64,000 nucleotides of DNA from Eupeodes corollae (GCF_945859685.1 NC_079147.1:103213525-103277524), one strand, 5' to 3'; positions 36,290 through 47,236 are shown, counted from the first letter of the stretch. Notes: a model not told the origin generated them from the sequence alone. Numbers and translations: made by a program.

Positions 36290-37570
36290 AAGTTGTCATT
36301 GGTAGATGAAGCAAAAACGTGTCGAAAATGGGCCTTTCGGTCTTCCAAAGTGAGTGGGCTCCTTTTTGTTAGGCAGTTCGCCGCCAATTTAACGCTGCCA
36401 GCGAGTGTTATGGTCATCGAGCACGTTAGTGATTCTATGGGATCAATCTTTTTTCGCACTCGTACTGTGGTGAGAGTCTTAAAAGACCTTAACAAACATA
36501 AGTCCGCTGGCCCGGATGGTATCCCCGCTATTGTTTCTAGGTGTCCTAATCCTCAGGTCTCGTTCCGAGCGGATGGAAAACCGCATTTCCCGATTATTCC
36601 CAAAAAATGCGAATCTTCCTCACCCCCTAATTATCGATCGATTGCACTTAAGTCCCTTCTTTCAAAGGTCATGGAAACGGTCATTAATTATCAGCTCAAG
36701 AAATATATTGAAGTTCGAAAGCTTCTTAATGAGCAAGAGTAAGGATTTCGTAGCAATAGGTCCCTTGGTGATCTCACGGTTCATCTCACCGATCAGGGGA
36801 GCAAATCCTTACATCGCTTTGTAGAAAGTTAGATTATTGCACTTGATATTTCAAAAGCATTTGATAGGGTCTGGCATTAGGCTCTCTTATCAAACATGCG
36901 TGCTTTCGGTTTTCATGAATCCCTCCTTCATTGGATTAGTAATTACCTTTCGAATCTCTCAATACAAGTTAAATTGGATTCACTCAAGTCTGAAAACCAA
37001 AAAATAAATGCTGGTGTGCCACAGGGCTCTGTTCTATCTCCATCACTCTTTCTCATTTGTATTAGTGATCTCCTGTCTGTAACTTCTAATCCAATACAAT
37101 GTTTCGCTGACGAAAGTACTGTTTGCTTTTCATATTCGTTTTCAGACTCAAATCCCTCTTCTTCGGATGTGGAAATGCAACCACAAAATATGATAAGCTC
37201 ATTAAATTCTGACCTAAACAGCATTGGGAAATAAAAAACCGCGTGGAATTTAATGATTCGAAAACCCAATGCTGTTTTGCATCGTTAGAGCGAGATATTA
37301 CCCCCTCGCCATTATTTTTGGATGGGACTTGCATCGAGGAGACTGAACAGCACGTTATTCTCGGTATGTTTATCACCATTCACCAACCACCTTTTGTGGA
37401 ACGATCACATACGCGATGTCGCCAAAAATGCGGCAACATGTTTGGGTTTTGTAAGGCGACGCAAGAAGTTTTTCTTCCCACTGATCTGGCTGATATCTAC
37501 AAGACTTATATACGTCCAAGGCTTGAGTATTACTCCCATCTCTGGGCTGGTCCCCTGCAACTTATTTAAT
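36290..37570 (+). mobile_element. Jockey/CR1-like LINE copy B, RT domain
   Basis: Same family as copy A and better preserved in the RT core. It starts at FVRQFAANLTLPAS (about 36365), then HKSAGPDGIPAIV, IPKKCESSSPPNYRSIALKS, LLSKVMETVINYQLKKYIE, a stop at 36740, motif A (ISKAFDRVWH, 36850), motif B (INAGVPQGSVLSPSLF, 37003-37050), motif C (QCFADESTVCF, with FADD changed to FADE, 37098-37130), and the thumb (TYIRPRLEYYSHLWAGP, 37505-37555). Frameshifts lie at about 37230 and within the thumb. Ends near 37570. Confidence 0.85.
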
Positions 37571-37639
37571 GATACTCACTTTAGTTTGTTGGATTTTTAT
37601 CACATTAACATCTTCCAATTTGGGCCACAAAAAGCTTCT

Positions 37640-38060
37640 TTTCATCTCACGATATAGCGAACACCAATTCACAGTAACTGCCCGTCCATAAACCGCACCA
37701 AACAGTCACTCTTTGTGGTTTTTCGACAATCACTCTTAGATCATCATTCACAAATCTGCTTATTGACAAAACCATTAAGTTCAAAATGTGCATCAATACT
37801 AAAGATGATTGTCTTCAAAAATTGATCATCGCCTATTGCGATTTCGTGCCTCTATTCTGACCCTTGACGACGATGTTTGAATTGGTCAAGAGTCTTTTAT
37901 TCTTGAGTCAATTGCACCTTGTAAGCTTGTTAATGCAGGTATTTATACATAATGTTCATCAACGACAAGCGTGAGAGATGCAATTGTCCCAACGACGAAT
38001 TGAGGTAGACGGTTCTCAGCAATAATTTCTGCAGCTCAAGCTGGTGTTTTCAAATCCCTT
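37640..38060 (-). pseudogene. Mariner-like transposase fragment
   Basis: Minus-strand pieces match the DUF4817-type mariner family: YKVQLTQE followed by DQFKHRR (about 37940-37860), NGFVNKQICE (near 37760), and EKPQ-type sequence before GLWTGSY-like (37720-37690). N-terminus and C-terminal catalytic part are missing and stops are present. It abuts LINE copy B. Confidence 0.6.
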
Positions 38061-38499
38061 AAAGACTCATATTTTTCACGATTTTTCCTTATTGTACAAA
38101 TGTACACACATTTATAGGACTAAATTAAACGAAAAAATCAGATATGCATTTTGATTCGAATCCCCATTTTCATAATAAGCTTGAATAACTTTAACACCCC
38201 TCTCGATGGCTTATCTTTAAATCGGTAAAATTGAACTAGTCTGAAATTGTGCGATGTCAAATCAAATGCAGGAAAAAAACCTGATATTTAGGTGTGGTTT
38301 AAATTTAACATCGGCCTTTAAAATTTAACCAACCTTTATCAAGTTGCTGAGCTACAAACAGGCTTCTATTAGAGAAGCTAATTGTTGTTCATCAGAATCG
38401 GAATCTGGTAAAAATGTTCCCAGGGTTATCCATTTTGGGATTTTAAAAGCAAACGTAAATAAAACACGTATAAAATATTTGTTGTCATGATATTTCTTT
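38061..38499. other. Short unassigned stretch between two mariner relics
   Basis: AT-rich sequence, no gene or repeat recognised. It may include eroded mariner ends. Confidence 0.4.
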
Positions 38500-38983
38500 T
38501 TTATTATAAAGTTTGAATGTTGACATTATGTGTGAAATATTTTTTGGACCACTTTTTAACACACATTGCGGGGTATCTCAGCCATAACTTGACGAATGTT
38601 GGTTTTGAAGTGCTCAAGAATTAAAGGTTTATCTGCATAAAAGCGGTCTTTTGCGTAGCCCTACAAGTGGCAAATAGCGTGATCTTGGTGTCCACGACGA
38701 GAAATTACGCGGCCAGGAAACGTCTTTTGTAATGAAGTCATATTCTATTATAGAATTCCATGGTTGTTGAAGACATATTCGCTCGATTTAGTCTTGTAAA
38801 AACCACATATTCTCCAAGTAATATTCTTCAATAGCAGCCAAAAAAAGTCGTTTATCATATCACCATAACGCTCCGAATTGATGGTGACAGTCGGTACATC
38901 GTAGTTTTCGAAGAAGTAAGGCCAATCTCAACACCGGACTTAAGAGAGTACTAAACAGTGACTTTTTGTGAACGTAATGGCCT

Positions 38984-39278
38984 CTTTAGTACCAGTGAAA
39001 TGATGGTTAGTGCATTGGACTGTCATGCCAGAAGTCTTGGGTTCGATCCCTGCCTATGCCATCTTAAGTTTTCTTCACGGGTACTGCCTCTTCCTATGAA
39101 TTGACAAATTTTAAAAGAGTAATTCTTATCATGAAAAAGTGCTTCCTCGAATTTTCCGTAAAAAAACTGTAGGTCCCCTCCATCCCTAACAACATTACTA
39201 GCACACAGGATTGGTTGCGAGTTGTAAGTCACTAGGCCCTGGTTTTCAACGGACCGTTGCGCCACCCAATTTATTTAT
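38984..39278 (+). mobile_element. tRNA-derived SINE, complete copy with target-site duplication
   Basis: The head has an A-box-like TGGTTAGTGCATTGG (39004-39018) and a B-box GGGTTCGATCCC (39039-39050), 21 bases apart, as in a pol III tRNA-type promoter. A ~180-bp body follows, and then a 3' tail (TAGGCCCTGGTTTTCAACGG, then ACCGTTGCGCCACCCAATTT) ending in ATTTATTTAT. The insertion is flanked by TAATGGCCT (38975-38983) and TAATGACCT (39279-39287). The tail matches the RTE 3' end, implying mobilisation by RTE. Confidence 0.85.
39004..39050 (+). promoter_or_regulatory. Pol III-type internal promoter (A and B boxes) of the SINE
   Basis: TGGTTAGTGCATTGG and GGGTTCGATCCC fit tRNA A-box (TRGYNNANNNG) and B-box (GGTTCGANNCC) patterns at tRNA-like spacing. 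Confidence 0.75.
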
Positions 39279-39770
39279 TAATGACCTTTCTTGAATTACT
39301 TCAGGTCTCTCTGAACTCTAAAACGGGAAATTTTGTTTATTAACATATCCAACTGAGTGAGAACTGTGCTTCGTCGCTGAAAAAAGTTTTGTTTGAAAAA
39401 TCGCCTACCACCGCCTGTTTTTCAAACACCCATTCGACGTAACTTAGACGTCGTTGTGAATGGTCAGCTGGATTCAATTGTTGTGTAAGCTAAGTTTTGT
39501 ATGAAGTGAAGTAAGCAAGTCCCAATTCCTGAGAACGACTAGAAATCGACACATTCGGGTCTTCGACAACACTTTCATTTACAGCAACAATATTTTAAGT
39601 GGTACGGCACTGGCCTTACAATATCTGTTACCAATCCAGTCTCTTTAAATTTCTTCACAATTTTGACAATTGCTTCCTTCCTTTTACAGTACAATGGCTG
39701 TGACAGAATCACCATTTTCGTAGTACGTTTTGACAATTTGTATGCTAAGAGCTATAGTCTAGTGATCCAT

Positions 39771-42320
39771 TTTCGTAATTGTCAGTCTTTCAATTGAAAA
39801 ACAAAATTGGTTTAAGAAAAAAGTTTGACGGATGTCTAATTTCAGCCCTATACTTTTGAAACCGCAAAATGGTCAACCCATTAAAAAGCGGCTTCTTCTT
39901 CCTCTGTCCTAGCTACGATATACTCGTATTCTGTAGGAGTCTTCGTGTGTTTAAAAAATATTGCATTTTAAGAAAAATTCATAATAATGTTTCGTAAAAT
40001 TTCAAATAAAATTGTTATTCAATAAACAAAGCAATGTCCATTTCTATTGGGAAATTTGCTTGATTCATAAAAAGTTGATTTTCAAAAATTCAACTCCAAC
40101 ATTAATCAAATAATTATAGTTTAATAATTTTAAAGAAAACTTGATATACAAAAAAATAAGTATTCTTATACAAATATTGGTTTTGCAACAATCCGTTCAT
40201 TAAATTAAAATATGCTTTAAAAAGAAACAAAAATTTTTTAAAAAAAATTTCAAGAATTGAAACCGCAATCATCAATGATGTTGGATTTCAATCAATTATT
40301 ATTTTTATAAATAATTTTACAAACTTTTTCACACCACTTCTGACCGTTCTTTATTGTTAAATTAAACCAAAACCACACACTCATTAGAAATAAAATTATT
40401 ATATGGTTAAAGTCAAATTAAAAACTCATTGTTCTGAAAATTTACCAAAAATAAAAAAAGAATGAAAACAACATAAATTCTTCACATTATTTGAAACAAT
40501 ATATAAAATAATAATAATAATCAACAATAACGAGAAACAAGTAGACAACAAAAACAACAACAACAAAAAAAAATAAGTTAAAAACACTCGAGAGTTGATT
40601 TTTATTTCTTCATTTTGTATAAAATAATAATTCATTCATACTTTGTGGGTTTATTTATTTCCGTGGTCATATCTTCCGGGATTTTATTAAACAATGACAA
40701 TTATTGGATGCATAAATTGCTTTTGTCTTTAAAACCTTTTATAACGAATCAAGCACGAGTAGGTAGTTTCCCAAACTCATTTTCATCATTCATTATCCTT
40801 TTTCATATTAAAATGAACGCCGTTTTTGTCCTCATATTATAACATTATACCACGAGTTAAGTGCCGCACATTTTCGAAAGTGAGAGAAGGGAATGAGGTC
40901 TTTTAACTCTGCATTTAATTGTTCGTTTTGTTTTATTATTCAGTAAATATGGATTTAATTCTTTTTTTTTTTGTTAACATAATACAATACTTATTTTTTA
41001 AAATTATTATTATGTTTAATTCAAAGAGACAGAGAAAAACATGCGTTTAATTTAAATGTCAAATGTTGGACGTTCAACAGTCAGCAGTGTTGCCAAAGTA
41101 TTTTTTGTGTGTCGTTGATGGTGTTTTTGTCAAGCATTGTTAATTATGGTGAATCATGGATAATATTATGGCCTTTTACTTTGTTCCATCGAGGGTAAAT
41201 ATTGGTTTTGTATAAGCGCTTTTTTCAATTTTGAAATTCTTATGAAAAACCGAATACAGTTATTGACTTGGCGACTTTCTTTGGGAAGCACATTTTGCTG
41301 TCAATAATAAACCGTCGAATTGTGTAAAGAAAAAACTTTCCATTTGAAGTTTTAATTAACATTAAAAATAGGACTGAATGTCAAGTATCAACTGAATTTG
41401 TTTTCAAATCTGTAGCCAAAAATTTAATACCTCCAACATTAAATTTGTGACTTTCCTCTCGGTGAAATATATTAGTATTAGCCAAACAGACTTAGTAACA
41501 CCCTTTTTCATAAATATCTTGTAAATTATGGGAAAAGTCAACCCATTTGTTGTTTTTCTTCTTCAGAGCTGACTTAAACTGGAATAATTTCTTTTACTAT
41601 CCATAAATCTATTCAATAATTTATGTTTGTTTGCTTGTTTGTCCGTCCTTGCCGTAACAATGGAGTAATATTATGACATAATTTTTTGTATGAAGGTAGT
41701 TACAGAGCTAACCAGTGTCTTAAGATACTTTTCCACCGTTAAATATCTCATTCATAGCTCATTCGAGCAGATTCAACAGTAACACTTAAAATAGTAGATA
41801 TTTAATATGATCGGTTTGTTAGAACAGTAAATTGTAGCATATCATTAGCTGCTGCCTGCTTTTAGGTTCATAATCGTTTCCTGTCATTAGGCGTTTCTTA
41901 TAATGATATTAATGCACAAAACTATTCTGAAACACTATTAAAAATAGGAGAAACAATGTCAAACGCAGTGCGACAATGAAGTAAAATTGTTGTTATTTAG
42001 TTCAGAATAATTCTGAACTTATTTCAAGTGTTTGCCCTGATTTACAAAATAACTTACATGACTTTAAAATTGTGATTCTAGCACTAAGAAACTATGTTGT
42101 TTTGAAAATAAATTCAAACTATTATATATATTGGACGAAGTATCAGGAGATATGAAGAAGTATTTGTCAAAAGACACAGTCATAGACCCAGATCAGAGTA
42201 CTCGAATTCTAATAATTCCTAAGAATTTACCAATCGAATTCAAAAGGCTTTAATGCCCCATTAAAGTTAGTTTCACTATGCCGCTTAATTATTCGTAAAC
42301 AAATGAAAAAAGTTATAGTA
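39771..42320. other. AT-rich DNA, no gene seen
   Basis: Contains an ATAATA/CAACAA simple-repeat patch at 40505-40570 and many poly-A/T runs. The longest frame (40426-40635, minus) is a low-complexity Leu/Ile-rich translation of AT-rich DNA. Confidence 0.55.
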
Positions 42321-42332
42321 TTGACTATTTTT

Positions 42333-42348
42333 GTTGTCGAATTGACTA
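42333..42348 (+). repeat. Left 16-bp inverted repeat of the minisatellite
   Basis: GTTGTCGAATTGACTA, an exact reverse complement of 43360-43375. Confidence 0.8.
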
Positions 42349-43359
42349 TTTAATTGTCAAATAGCAGGCAGTATCCAATTATGACAATTTTCGGTTGTCA
42401 ATTTTTGGATCTGCATTTTTGTTTACAACTTGGAAGTCAAAATGCTAACTGCGGTAGTCAATATTACAACTTTGGTTGAAAGAAATTGAAACTACGGTTC
42501 TCATATTGACTAGCGTTTCTGTCAATAAGAAAACTGCGGCAGTCAATATGACAACTGCGTTCGTCAATATAACATCTGCCTTCGTCAATATGGAGACTGC
42601 CGTAGTTAATATAACAACTGCGATGACAACGTTGGTTGAAAGAAATTGAACTAAGGTTGTTATATTGACTAGCGTGGTAGTCAATAAGAAAACTTCGGTA
42701 TTCAATGTAACAATTGCGATAGTAAATATGACAACTTTGGTTGAAAGACATTGATACTACGGTTGTCATATTGACTTATGTGATAGTGAATATGAAAACT
42801 GTCAATAAGACAACTGCGTTCGTCAATATAACATCTGTGTTAGTCAATATGAAAACTGCTGTATTCAATATGACAACTGCGATAGTCAATAAGACAACTT
42901 TGGTTGAAAGACATTGAAACTACGGTTTTCATATTGACTAATGTAGTAGTCAATATGAAAACTGTCAATAAGAAAGCTGCGGTGGTCAATACGGCAACTG
43001 CGGTAGTCAATATAACAACTGCGATAGTCAATAAGACAACTTTGGTTGAAAGACATTGAAACTACGGTTTTCATATTGACTTATGTGGTAGTCAATATAA
43101 AAACTGTCAATAGGAAAGCTGTGGTGGTCAATATGGCAACAGCGTCAATAAAACAACAGCGGTAGTCAATATAAAAATCCTTGATAGTCTATTTTGATTG
43201 TCAATATTACCACGGTAGTCAATAAGAAAACCGTAATCTAATTTGACTACCCGCTAGTCAATATAAAAATTGCTTATATTGTCATATTGACAGACTAAAA
43301 TTGTCAATCGTTCTATCCAGTAGTCAATTAAAATAATGTTGTCATATTGACTATTTTGG

Positions 43360-43375
43360 TAGTCAATTCGACAAC
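43360..43375 (-). repeat. Right 16-bp inverted repeat of the minisatellite
   Basis: TAGTCAATTCGACAAC, an exact reverse complement of 42333-42348. Confidence 0.8.
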
Positions 43376-43400
43376 TTCATCAAATTTAAAATGACAACGT

Positions 43401-45109
43401 ATTTTTTCGTGTAGAAAAGCTGCTATAGGATTAACTTTCAAACTATCGTCCGAGTCTTCCATAAACCAGAGCTTTTTATTTGAAAAATTAGTCACATTTC
43501 ATTCCGATATTGAGCTGGAAATGCTAAATATCCCTCTTTTTTAATTTTCCGTCGAAATAAGCCCAAAACTTTTATCGATAACACAATATTTAACCTTTTA
43601 TTAAATATAAACTAAAACAAACTAAGGATTCGGATAAGTGTCTTGTAACCTTCAATATTGTAGAATTCAGAAATATCTGATAATTTGGTACATTAAGATA
43701 CCACCAATGTTAGAATTAAATTTATGTTTAGTGTTAAATAATGACATATTTTAGGGCGTATTGCAAAAATTCATAAATATACCTCATGAACTTCATATAT
43801 ATTAAGTAATTCCTGATCCATAACTAAGCACCATGTGTAATACATCTGAGTACTAGTATACGTACCTCGTAAACTAATATGTTATTGATATACCTCTTTA
43901 ATACTTTTGATACCTAAATTAATTATAAAAATCATGAACAATAACTCCTTTTTAGTTTTCAACTTATTTAATTCAACAAAAAAGGTTTTATCTCCTATTT
44001 AAATTTCAAGGAGTCACTTTTTAATGTTATATCTCTTTTCTTTTCCAAAATATCTCGTAGGTCAAAATATGTACCCTACAGTAAATAAAAACTGAACTTA
44101 TCTTCCCTTTCGGATAGAAGTAAATACTTATGAGAACTTTAAAAGAGGATTATTGAATGACAAGTTGAATTAGCTTTTAAGCCATTAAAAAGTTAGACGA
44201 GTTTGTGATGTAAAATCTCGTAATTACAACCTTCGCTTACATATTGTAAACATGGGTCCTTTCTTTCTTTTAAGTAAAAATGTTTCACTTGTCAATAAGA
44301 AACTCTTAATTGAACAACCCTTAATATCTCTCTATATGATATCTCACCGGAAATATTAAAATAAAAACAAAAATTTTAACCTTAAAAGTAGTTCCTTGCG
44401 ACCAATATTTGTCCTTAGCTTGCCAATTGGTAAGTCGGATAATGAGGATTGATAGTTAAAATGTTAAATTTGCTTATATAGTATTGTACGTATGTTTATT
44501 ATCGCTTACTTCGAAAAAAAAGACGTACAAAAATGTGAAGCTATGTATACACATTAAAAATAGTGGAAAAAAAAATAAAATATCATTTAACAATATTTTA
44601 TAAAAATTCAAACAATAAATTATTATGGATTGAGAGCAATTGATGGGAAAAGGAAGCCCACTGACGCTGTTGGTAATGTAGTACATCCCGTTTTCAATTG
44701 TGTAAACATTGTGTTCATTCATGTGTTTTACGCAAAATGCATTTGGTTTTGCTTCAATGGCGACGAGCGACGACCGGACGACCGACAGTAGGACTTTTTT
44801 GAGCTCATGTTGTTGCTGTTTCTGTTGTTGCAAACATAGTATGAGAATGGCAGCTTAAATGAACTTTAAATTTATCTTTATTATTAATATAGTAGATTCC
44901 TATATTGTTTTATTTATGAACATATCTGAAAATTCAAAATAAACCTTACAACCAATTGACTGTTTAAATATGGAAACACCATCACCAAGCAATACAAAAA
45001 GCCAGGCCGTTTAAATTGTGATTATTATTTTAAATTATAATCAATTATTTTGGTTGTTTTTGTTGAACAATTTAAAAGTTCTTCACGGTTAATTGAGTTC
45101 ATACTTTTG
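43401..45109. other. AT-rich DNA upstream of the Tweedle gene
   Basis: No gene supported. One minus-strand frame (44474-44833, 119 codons) begins with a Gln-rich run and has no recognisable domain; I treat it as unproven. Regulatory elements for the cuticle gene may lie here but none can be named. Confidence 0.5.
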
Positions 45110-45117
45110 TATAAATA
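45110..45117 (+). promoter_or_regulatory. TATA box of the Tweedle gene
   Basis: TATAAATA, followed 31 bases later by AGTTCACTTC (45141), a plausible start point. Strong TATA boxes are typical of highly expressed, stage-specific cuticle genes. Confidence 0.65.
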
Positions 45118-45180
45118 GAAAAGCTTTAAACCCATTTAAAAGTTCACTTCACTTCACTTAACTTTCTGTTTGAAAACTAA

Positions 45181-45853
45181 ATGTATATAAATACGAAAAC
45201 CCTTAAAGTGATTTAAACTGACTTGTCGTTCTTCTTGTTTATATCATTTATAGATGATTGCGTGTACATTGGCAGTAGCTGTGGCTAGGCCAGAGCCACC
45301 CAGTGGACGTTATGGACCTCCAGCGGCACCACAACAAAAGTACGGACCACCACCAGCCCCTCAAAAGGACTACGGTCCACCACCATCGGCACCGGCCCAA
45401 CAATATGGCCCACCTAAACCACAACCGCTTCCTCTTTACGGACCACCAGCTCCATTCTATGGACCACCAGCAGCTGAAAATATAATCACCAAGAACGTTT
45501 ATGTTCACGTACCACCAGAGGAACCCGAGGAGTATCCAGCTAGTGCGCCAATTCAAATTTCACAACCCAAGAAGCACTACAAAATCATTTTCATCAAAGC
45601 ACCAAATCCTCCCTCACCAGCCGCACAAGTTCTTCCTCCACCACCGCAGGACGAACACAAAACTTTGGTTTACGTTCTTGTCAAGAAACCCGAACCTCCA
45701 GCACCGCTCATCCTGCCAACACCAGCACCAACCGAACCAAGCAAGCCAGAGGTTTACTTTATCAAGTACAAGAATGCCGCAAAACCAGCCCTCGAATACG
45801 GTCCACCGCCATCGAAGCCAGCAGAAGAATATGGTCCACCAGAAAAGTTCTAA
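45181..45853 (+). CDS. Tweedle-family cuticular protein (DUF243), predicted 2 exons
   Basis: The main exon (45254-45853) encodes 199 residues. It contains the four conserved Tweedle blocks: NVYVHVPPEEPEE (81-93), KKHYKIIFIKAPNPP (106-120), KTLVYVLVKKPE (136-147) and KPEVYFIKYK (164-173). These form the DUF243 domain of arthropod cuticle proteins, believed to bind chitin and shape the exoskeleton. YGPP motifs flank it, six before and two after. The exon begins right after an acceptor (TTTATAG), and MIACTLAVAVARPEPP is the end of a signal peptide. I infer a tiny first exon (45181-45207, MYINTKTLK) joined across a 46-base GT-AG intron (45208-45253), giving about 208 residues secreted after cleavage near AVA/RPE. 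Insect Tweedle genes commonly split the signal peptide with an intron. The weak point is the donor (AAA/GTGATT); a longer intron with an unseen first exon is possible. The reading frame is intact. Confidence 0.93.
45208..45253 (+). other. Predicted 46-base intron in the Tweedle signal-peptide region
   Basis: GTGATT donor, CTGAC branch-like sequence, pyrimidine-rich tract and TTTATAG acceptor. It contains an in-frame TAA, so without splicing the upstream ATG would be closed. Very short but within the range seen in fly genes. Confidence 0.5.
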
Positions 45854-46203
45854 AATATACACCATCCCCATCATAGTTTTTCCCGCATCTCACATCTCAT
45901 ACCTAAAAGGACATACAAAACTACGCATGCAAACATCGAAAAAATTAAAGTTATACAAAAATATGATCCTTAAAATTAAGCGAAACCGAAAACAAAAATT
46001 AAACAAAATGCCATTTGCTGTTAAAAACTATAATTTTTAAATTTGTTGTTAATGTTAATTTTATATATATTTAAAATTTGTTATTTGTTATTTCCTTTTT
46101 GTTTTGTTTATTGTTAAATGTTGAATAGTTTTCCAGTTGAGTGTGGATCCTGTATTTTTCAGCGAGTCCTTGCGATAGTGGTTATTTTTTTTTTTGCAGT
46201 GTA

Positions 46204-46209
46204 AATAAA
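46204..46209 (+). terminator. Poly(A) signal of the Tweedle gene
   Basis: AATAAA, about 350 bases after the stop codon. It is the first canonical hexamer I see in the 3' flank. Confidence 0.6.
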
Positions 46210-46225
46210 AGAAACGAACGAAATT

Positions 46226-47236
46226 TTAAAAAAGAAAATGTGTTTTAACTTTCAATTATATACCTAATTTTCCTTTTTCATCTTTTTCATTTTCTTTTGT
46301 GAGCAAAAGAAACAAATGGACGCCTTGAAACAAGAAAAATTATTTCAATTTAGAAAAACTTAAAGTTTTTGGGTTTTTGTGGGAAAAGTAACTTTTAGTT
46401 GTGTTGGAAAAGTTTGTGAGAATTTTTTTTTTTAGTTTTTCATTCGTGCTTTAGTCGATGACTTGACGATGTATTAAGTTCATAGAAAAGCAAAGGAGGA
46501 AAAATGAAAATTGACGGGAATAGATTGTTTTGTAAATGAATATAAAATAAGCGTCTGAGATTTTTGTTGAAATCTAAGAAGAAGCGAATGACTTCATTCT
46601 TTAAGGATATTTATTTTGATGTATAAAAGTTTCAATGACTTTCAGTGATGAGAAAAAAGGAGTTTGGTTAAGATTTTTTGAGAGTATGAGCTGAATTGAA
46701 TGATTACTGTTGTACTGAACTTAGTTTCGATTTCGACAATTTACATAAGACGATAAAAAGTCTATAAAAGTTGTTTTTATCATATACATGGAGTTTGTAC
46801 AATAATTTACAATGAATGGCGTCAACTTCAGGGATTTATGTTGTGAAGCAAAACTTATAGACAGAATTTTTGTATATCTCATGGATACTGGTGGTAAAAT
46901 TAAGGCCAAAATCGATGAATATATAAAAGCGAGAGTATTGATTATATGAAGAAACCTATTAATTTGATATCTTTAGATAAAATCAACAGTTCGTCATAAT
47001 AGTTTTGTTCATAGAGTGAGACGTTTGAGTTGGAACTTTAATTAGTTAGGGCTCGGATCTCCCTTTAAGTAGGAATAAATGGGCCTAAGATTTTTAATTT
47101 GAAAACTAGACTAATAGTCTGGGAAACAATAAAATATTGAATTCAAAAAAGAAGTCCAAAAGTTTTGAAACTTGGCACAGTTACTAAGGGATGTGTGGTG
47201 ATGACCCAAAAAAAGTCCCCAAAAATCCGACGTGAG
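46226..47236. other. Unique AT-rich DNA downstream of Tweedle
   Basis: No gene or repeat recognised. Confidence 0.5.

Larger units (their letters stand above)
38500..39770 (-). pseudogene. Mariner-like transposase, nearly full length, split by a SINE
   Basis: From ATG at 39770 the minus strand reads MDH, TIALSIQIVKTYYENGDSVT (HTH start), then FVNKQ-type and SATKHSSHSVGYVNKQNFPF (39400-39340). After the SINE it continues RKSVTV-like, PYFFENYDVPTVTINSERYG, DMINDFF, then the late catalytic region FPGRVISRRGHQDHA, YAKDRFYADKPLILEHFKTN and IRQVMAEI (38720-38580). The usual DLTP-FFLWG block is degraded and several stops and frameshifts occur. The SINE at 38984-39278 interrupts it between the first and second catalytic regions. 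Confidence 0.8.
42321..43400. repeat. Minisatellite array bounded by 16-bp inverted repeats (foldback-like)
   Basis: Dozens of variants of a ~21-bp unit, GTAGTCAATATGACAACTGC plus G, fill 42430-43160. A longer insert (TTTGGTTGAAAGACATTGAA, then ACTACGG) recurs at 42471, 42631, 42736, 42899 and 43041, giving a second-level period of about 105-163 bp. The unit contains a near-palindrome (GTCAATATGAC). The array is enclosed by GTTGTCGAATTGACTA (42333-42348) and its exact reverse complement (43360-43375). Open frames inside it merely translate the repeat. The architecture resembles foldback-type elements, whose long inverted ends are built of short tandem repeats, or an expanded MITE. No transposase is present. 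Confidence 0.75.

Noticed and set aside
38984..39060. A genuine tRNA gene
   Set aside because: Only A and B boxes are conserved; there is no full cloverleaf, and the unit continues into a SINE body and LINE-like tail with a target duplication.
42445..43074. Minus-strand reading frames of 62-101 codons with repeated ILTTAV or YIDYRS patterns
   Set aside because: They are translations of the minisatellite in different frames; length follows from the repeat lacking stops, not from selection.
42430..43160. CRISPR-like array of short repeats
   Set aside because: Units are contiguous variants without unique spacers, and the context is eukaryotic.
44474..44833. 119-codon minus-strand frame starting with a Gln-rich run
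   Set aside because: No domain, no splice or promoter support and AT-driven composition at the C-terminus; kept only as a remark.
45248..45556. Trp-rich minus-strand frame overlapping the Tweedle exon
   Set aside because: It is the antisense of the YGPP/proline-rich coding sequence; other overlapping frames at 45303, 45501 and 45614 are likewise shadows.
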